Positions 7,204 to 10,519 of a DNA stretch of 10,519 nt are shown piece after piece. The notes under the pieces are model-generated. The model was not told where the DNA came from and made no database searches. It saw nothing but the letters and a program-made list of their open reading frames with translations. The stretch's first letter is position 1; every line of letters starts with the position of its first letter. Source of the stretch: Actinomycetota bacterium. Lineage in GTDB: Bacteria; Actinomycetota; Coriobacteriia; Anaerosomatales; D1FN1-002. The DNA is taken from positions 1 through 10,519 of the forward strand of contig VAUM01000007.1 in assembly GCA_005774595.1 (NCBI GenBank), in the 5' to 3' direction. The translations under genes were made by a program, and so were the position numbers.

Positions 7204-8084
7204 GCGGGCACCTTTCGGGCAAGGCCGGCCTCGGCCAGCACGCGGGGCGCGAGGTGCTCGGCGCCGATGGCCATGATGTGCACGCCGTCGCACATGTCGC
7301 GCGCACCGCGGATGAAGCGCGCGGCGATCTCGACGCCGGTGGCCGCCGCGTCCTCGGAGGCGGCGAGCTCGGCGACGATCCGCTCGGGCACGGTGATGCC
7401 AGGGAGGTTGGCGTTCATGAACGACGCCATGCGAGCTGAGCGCAGCACGACGATGCCGGCGAGCACCTTGACATCGAAGCGGCGCGCGACCTCCATGAAC
7501 CGCTCGAACGACGCGAGGTCGTAGACCGCCTGCGTCTGGAAGTAGCGGGCCCCCGCGGCGACCTTCTTCTCGAATCTGGCGAGCTGCGGGGCGAGCGGGA
7601 CGGAGTCCGGGGTCACCACGGCCCCGGCGAAGAACCCCGGCGTACCGTGCAACGCCTTGTCCGCCATGTCGGCGCCCGCGTTCAGCGTCTGGATGACCCG
7701 GAGCAGCTGCACGGACTCGAGGTCGAAGACCGCTTTGGCGCCCGGGTGGTCACCCACACGCGTGTGGTCGCCGGTCAGTGCGAGCACGTTGGTGATGCCG
7801 AACGAGGCCGCACCGAGCAGGTCGGACTGGAGCGCGAGGCGGTTGCGGTCCCGGCAGGTGACCTGGTAGACGACCTCGTGGCCGGCCGTGGCGAGGTGCG
7901 CACACGCGGACAGCGTGCACAGGCGCATGACCGCTGCCTGGTTGTCGGTGACGTTCAACGCGTCCACGTGCGCGCGCAGCATCTCGGCGGTCGCGAGCAT
8001 CTCAGCCACGTCGGTGCCCTTCGGTGGCCCGACCTCCGACGTGACGACGAACCGGCCGCTGCCGAAGGCGTCGCTCAGGCTCAT
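7200..8084 (-). CDS. metF: Methylenetetrahydrofolate reductase (MetF)
   Basis: A 294-residue flavoprotein that reduces 5,10-methylene-THF to 5-methyl-THF, the last reduction of the Wood-Ljungdahl methyl branch. It is a TIM-barrel protein of the size of bacterial MetF. Visible family residues: E17 in TSEVGPPKG (equivalent to the catalytic Glu of the E. coli enzyme), NVTDNQAAVMR (44-54), TCRDRN (76-81, the nucleotide/flavin region), and D106 in LTGDHTRVGDHPGAK, followed by VFDLES. The ATG at 8084 lies in an ATGA overlap with the metV stop and has no clear Shine-Dalgarno, so translation is probably coupled to metV; the longer in-frame extension into metV has no family resemblance. A hairpin lies about 40 bases upstream of the start. 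Immediate linkage to metV suggests a MetVF complex rather than a stand-alone NADH-dependent enzyme. Confidence 0.93.
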   Translation of the reverse strand: MSLSDAFGSGRFVVTSEVGPPKGTDVAEMLATAEMLRAHVDALNVTDNQAAVMRLCTLSACAHLATAGHEVVYQVTCRDRNRLALQSDLLGAASFGITNVLALTGDHTRVGDHPGAKAVFDLESVQLLRVIQTLNAGADMADKALHGTPGFFAGAVVTPDSVPLAPQLARFEKKVAAGARYFQTQAVYDLASFERFMEVARRFDVKVLAGIVVLRSARMASFMNANLPGITVPERIVAELAASEDAAATGVEIAARFIRGARDMCDGVHIMAIGAEHLAPRVLAEAGLARKVPA

Positions 8085-8734
8085 GGCGCGCCGCCCGGTC
8101 CGGAGAGGTCGAGCCCGGCGAGCTTGCCCAAGGAGTCGTCCTTGGGCGGGTGCTCGCGCGCGAACATCTCGACGCGTCCCTGGGCCTCGAGCCGCTCGTG
8201 GATCTCGACCCAGGCGCACGGCCTGTCACCCAGCTCGCACTGCCCCTCGTTCACGCCACCGCAGGGGCCGTCCATGATGCCCTTTGCGCACCGGGTGACC
8301 GGGCAGATGCCGGCGGTGTCTCCGAGCACGCAAGTGCCGCACGCCGAGCACTCCGCCCGCCACGAGGCGAATCCCTGCGCGGCGCCGATGAAGAGCGTGT
8401 TCAGCGCGGGGTAGACGGGGACGTCCGACTCGGCGGCGAGCATCGCCACGCCTGCGCCGCAGCCGAGCGACAGGATCGCGTCGTACTCCTCGGCCTCCAT
8501 CGCGTCGATGTACTCGGGCTCGCACTGGCGTTGCAGCACGCCGCCGATGAATCCGATGGTCATGCCGCGGCGCGATGTCGCGAGCCTGAGGCTCTGGATC
8601 ATCGTCTCGACCTCGCGGTCGCCGCCCGCGAGCGCGACGGCGGCGCACGTGTTGCAGCCGAGCAGGAGCACGCGCGTGTGCCCCGCGAGCATGCGCACGA
8701 TCTCGTCCAGCCGCTTGGGGCTCACGACGACCAT
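8081..8734 (-). CDS. metV: MetV, cysteine-rich partner of methylenetetrahydrofolate reductase
   Basis: A 217-residue protein of the methylene-THF reductase C-terminal (MTHFR_C) family. In acetogens MetV forms a complex with MetF and carries iron-sulfur or zinc sites, probably bridging MetF to an external electron donor. An N-terminal segment has GCNTC (26-30) and LSLGCGAG further on. The C-terminal part has the family cysteine cluster: C129, C132, C135, C144, C149, C158, C166 and C173, with CPVTRCAKG and DGPCGG recognisable. I chose the ATG at 8734 because an AAGGTGAG Shine-Dalgarno (8743-8750) lies 8 bases upstream. A GTG at 8725, which overlaps the preceding stop as GTGA, is possible but poorly spaced. 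The stop overlaps the metF start as ATGA. Standard length for the family and no sign of damage. Confidence 0.9.
   Translation of the reverse strand: MVVVSPKRLDEIVRMLAGHTRVLLLGCNTCAAVALAGGDREVETMIQSLRLATSRRGMTIGFIGGVLQRQCEPEYIDAMEAEEYDAILSLGCGAGVAMLAAESDVPVYPALNTLFIGAAQGFASWRAECSACGTCVLGDTAGICPVTRCAKGIMDGPCGGVNEGQCELGDRPCAWVEIHERLEAQGRVEMFAREHPPKDDSLGKLAGLDLSGPGGAP
8126..8147 (-). other. Perfect hairpin in the end of metV, upstream of metF
   Basis: A perfect 9-bp inverted repeat (GCCCAAGGA / TCCTTGGGC) with a 4-base loop, inside the metV reading frame and ending about 41 bases before the metF ATG. It has no following T-run on the transcribed strand, so it is not an intrinsic terminator. It may influence metV-metF coupling or mRNA stability, or it may be chance in a GC-rich coding sequence. 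The structure itself is directly visible; the function is unknown. Confidence 0.5.
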
Positions 8735-10519
8735 GGCAGGTACTCACCTTCGAGCGGTTCGACAGGAACGACCTCGAACGCGTCCTCCATGCCGAGCTGT
8801 GACAGGCACTCGCGGATGCGCTCTGCGCGGAGCGCGACGAGTCCCTGCGCGTGAGGGAAGCGGCATGTCGCGGGGTCGCAGGCTGCGAACAGCACGCGCG
8901 CGGCGCCGGACTGGAGCGCTTCGAGCACGGTGCGCTCACTGACGCTCAGCAGGCAGGACTGCGTGAGCGTGCGGGCCTCCCGGCCGAGGTGCAGGAACCC
9001 GCCGGGCGCGCTCCCGCATCGGAAGGCGAGCGTCGTGTTGACGGTGTGACCCTCGAGGGCGCGGTGCATCCGGCGCGACATCTCCGCCTCGGAGGTGCCC
9101 TCGAGGCTGAGTGCCAGTGCTGGGCACTGCGACACGCAGGCGCCGCACGCGTGGCACGCGTCCAGGTCGAAGTAGAGGTAGCCGCCCGCCTGGATGCTCG
9201 GGACGTCGTGAGGGCACACGCGCACGCAGGTGAGGCATGCCGCGCACTTCTCGCGCGTGAGGCGCGCTCCCGTGGTACACGACAGGCAGCGCTGCGCCTC
9301 ACGGGCGGCCTCGTACTGCGTGTAGCCGGACTCGACCTCGTCGAAGGTGCGACACGCGTCGTAGAACTCGAGCCGCTCCATCTGGATGCGGCGCTTCGGC
9401 TCCAACTTGTGCGCGACGTGCTCGGGCACCTTGTCGATCGCGACCGCGTCGGAATCGAGCGACAGCAGCGGACGGTCGTCACCGGTCAGGTCGCGGTAGA
9501 TGACCGCCGATGCCCGATGCCCCTCGCCGATCGCGTCGATGACGCGGGTCGGGCCGCACACGCAGTCGCCGGCGATGTAGACGCGCTCGGTCCCGGCGCG
9601 CAGGGTGTGCACGTTGCGGAGCGGGACGCCGCGTTCCGTGAGCGGCACGCCGAGGTCGGCCATGTCGGCGGACTGCCCGACGGCGAAGATCACAGTGTCG
9701 GCCTCGATGATGGTCTCTTGTGACTCGTCGAACCTCGGCGCGAACCGCTTCTCGGCGTCGAAGACTGACGTGCACCGCACCATGCGCAGCCCGGTGACGG
9801 CCGTCTCGCCGAGCACCTCGCGAGGGCCCAGGGCCGGCTGTATCCGGATGCCCTCGTTCTCCGCCTCGTGGAGCTCGTGGGCGGACGCCGGCATCTCCTC
9901 GCGACTCTCGAGGCACACCATCGTGACCTCGCGCGCGTGCAGCCGGCGCGCCGTGCGCGCGACGTCGACGGCTACGTTGCCGCCGCCGACGACCACGACG
10001 CGCTCGCCCACCTGCGGACGCTCGCCGCTCGCGGCCGCCTCGAGGAAGGGGAGCGCGGCGAGCACCCCGGGGCGCTCGGCGCCGGGTATCGGCAGCACGC
10101 GGCTGCCCTGCAGACCGGTCGTCACGAGCACGGCGTCGTGGCGCGCGCACAGTTCGTCCATGGTGATGTCGCGCCCGACGCGCACGCCCGTGTGCACCTC
10201 GACGCCGTGTCCGACGATGAAGTCGACGTCGCGGTCGAGCGCCTCGTCGGGCAGACGGTAGCTCGGGATGCCGTAGCGCAGCATGCCGCCGAGCTTCGGC
10301 TTCGCCTCGTAGACGGTGACGTTGATGCCGAGCGTCGCGAGGTCGTACGCGGCGGTGAGGCCAGCCGGTCCTCCCCCGACGACGGCGACCTGTTCGGGCC
10401 TCATCCGCTTCGGTCGGCGCGGGGTCGGGTAGACCCCGTGGTCGGCCGCCGCGCGCTTCAGCGCCGCGATCGCCACCGGCTCGTCGAGCAGGCAGCGACG
10501 GCAACCATCCTCGCATGGC
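8722..10519 (-). CDS. GltD-like FAD/NAD(P)H oxidoreductase fused to ferredoxin and MvhD-like domains (5' partial)
   Basis: Predicted cytoplasmic flavin/iron-sulfur electron-transfer protein. The frame is open to the window edge, so the N-terminus is missing; 598 residues are visible. The first of them, PCEDGCRRC followed by DEPVAI, match the end of the N-terminal iron-sulfur domain of glutamate synthase small subunits. Numbering from the GTG at 10476: FAD motif VVGGGPAG (32-39), NAD(P)H motif VVVGGGNVAVD (161-171), second FAD motif YIAGD (300-304). A CLSC pair (397/400) is followed by two [4Fe-4S] motifs (C411/414/417/421 and C441/444/447/451). The last ~100 residues resemble the MvhD hydrogenase iron-sulfur subunit, with C487, C508, C533 and C538, but the usual first CxxC reads CGSA. 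The GTG at 10476 is not the true start, because conserved cysteines lie upstream of it. It overlaps metV by 13 bases, so I infer that it feeds electrons to MetVF. The domain calls are firm; the partner is inferred. Confidence 0.85.
   Translation of the reverse strand, partial: PCEDGCRRCLLDEPVAIAALKRAAADHGVYPTPRRPKRMRPEQVAVVGGGPAGLTAAYDLATLGINVTVYEAKPKLGGMLRYGIPSYRLPDEALDRDVDFIVGHGVEVHTGVRVGRDITMDELCARHDAVLVTTGLQGSRVLPIPGAERPGVLAALPFLEAAASGERPQVGERVVVVGGGNVAVDVARTARRLHAREVTMVCLESREEMPASAHELHEAENEGIRIQPALGPREVLGETAVTGLRMVRCTSVFDAEKRFAPRFDESQETIIEADTVIFAVGQSADMADLGVPLTERGVPLRNVHTLRAGTERVYIAGDCVCGPTRVIDAIGEGHRASAVIYRDLTGDDRPLLSLDSDAVAIDKVPEHVAHKLEPKRRIQMERLEFYDACRTFDEVESGYTQYEAAREAQRCLSCTTGARLTREKCAACLTCVRVCPHDVPSIQAGGYLYFDLDACHACGACVSQCPALALSLEGTSEAEMSRRMHRALEGHTVNTTLAFRCGSAPGGFLHLGREARTLTQSCLLSVSERTVLEALQSGAARVLFAACDPATCRFPHAQGLVALRAERIRECLSQLGMEDAFEVVPVEPLEGEYLPWSS

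Noticed and set aside
8126..8147. Intrinsic terminator between metV and metF
   Set aside because: No T-run follows the hairpin, and the downstream genes overlap and belong to the same pathway.
8085..8219. Upstream extension of the metF frame into metV
   Set aside because: Out-of-frame metV sequence without MetF similarity; the ATG at 8084 gives the normal length.
1..10519. CRISPR array, insertion sequence, tRNA or rRNA, phage or defence genes
   Set aside because: No repeated spacer pattern, transposase, structural RNA or defence-type domain was seen; coding density is nearly complete with metabolic genes.

Overview
The window is a slice of a Wood-Ljungdahl (reductive acetyl-CoA) pathway operon. 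Nine protein genes all lie on the minus strand, so transcription runs from high to low coordinates. They abut or overlap with gaps of at most 22 bases, and both end genes run off the window. G+C is very high (about two thirds or more by eye), four or more genes start with GTG, and every protein suits an oxygen-sensitive, iron-sulfur-rich anaerobe. I infer a high-GC anaerobic acetogen-like or formate/CO2-metabolising bacterium. An uncultivated anaerobic actinobacterium of the Coriobacteriia type would fit, but the taxonomic placement is a guess. No rRNA, tRNA, CRISPR array, insertion sequence or terminator was seen, and there is no gene-free stretch longer than 22 bases.

Layout in transcription order: (1) 10519-8722, a GltD-like FAD/NAD(P)H oxidoreductase fused to two [4Fe-4S] sites and a C-terminal MvhD-like domain, open at its 5' end. 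(2) metV, 8734-8081. (3) metF, 8084-7200. (4) cooC-type Ni-insertion ATPase, 7203-6424. (5) acsE methyltransferase, 6406-5582. (6) NuoE-like [2Fe-2S] subunit, 5559-4966. (7) NuoF-like flavin/NAD(H) subunit with a C-terminal ferredoxin domain, 4969-3143. (8) A two-CBS-domain protein, 3125-2694. (9) fdhA, 2681-<1, a NuoG-like/molybdopterin formate dehydrogenase catalytic subunit.

How they fit together: FdhA with the NuoE/NuoF-like subunits should form a soluble NAD(P)- and probably ferredoxin-linked formate dehydrogenase / CO2 reductase, the entry step of the methyl branch. MetV-MetF reduce methylene-THF to methyl-THF, and the fused flavoprotein beside them is a candidate electron donor. AcsE passes the methyl group to the corrinoid iron-sulfur protein. 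CooC matures the nickel site of CO dehydrogenase/acetyl-CoA synthase. The CODH/ACS subunits and the other C1-THF enzymes (Fhs, FchA, FolD) are not in the window and may lie outside it.

The most important point for annotation is that fdhA is not broken at 1599-1601. The in-frame TGA sits at the active-site selenocysteine position, is followed at once by a SECIS-like hairpin with a GGUCU loop, and the frame then stays open for 532 codons to the window edge. Other points of interest are the fused oxidoreductase next to metVF, where an HdrABC-MvhD set occurs in some acetogens, and a CBS-domain gene lodged between formate dehydrogenase subunit genes.
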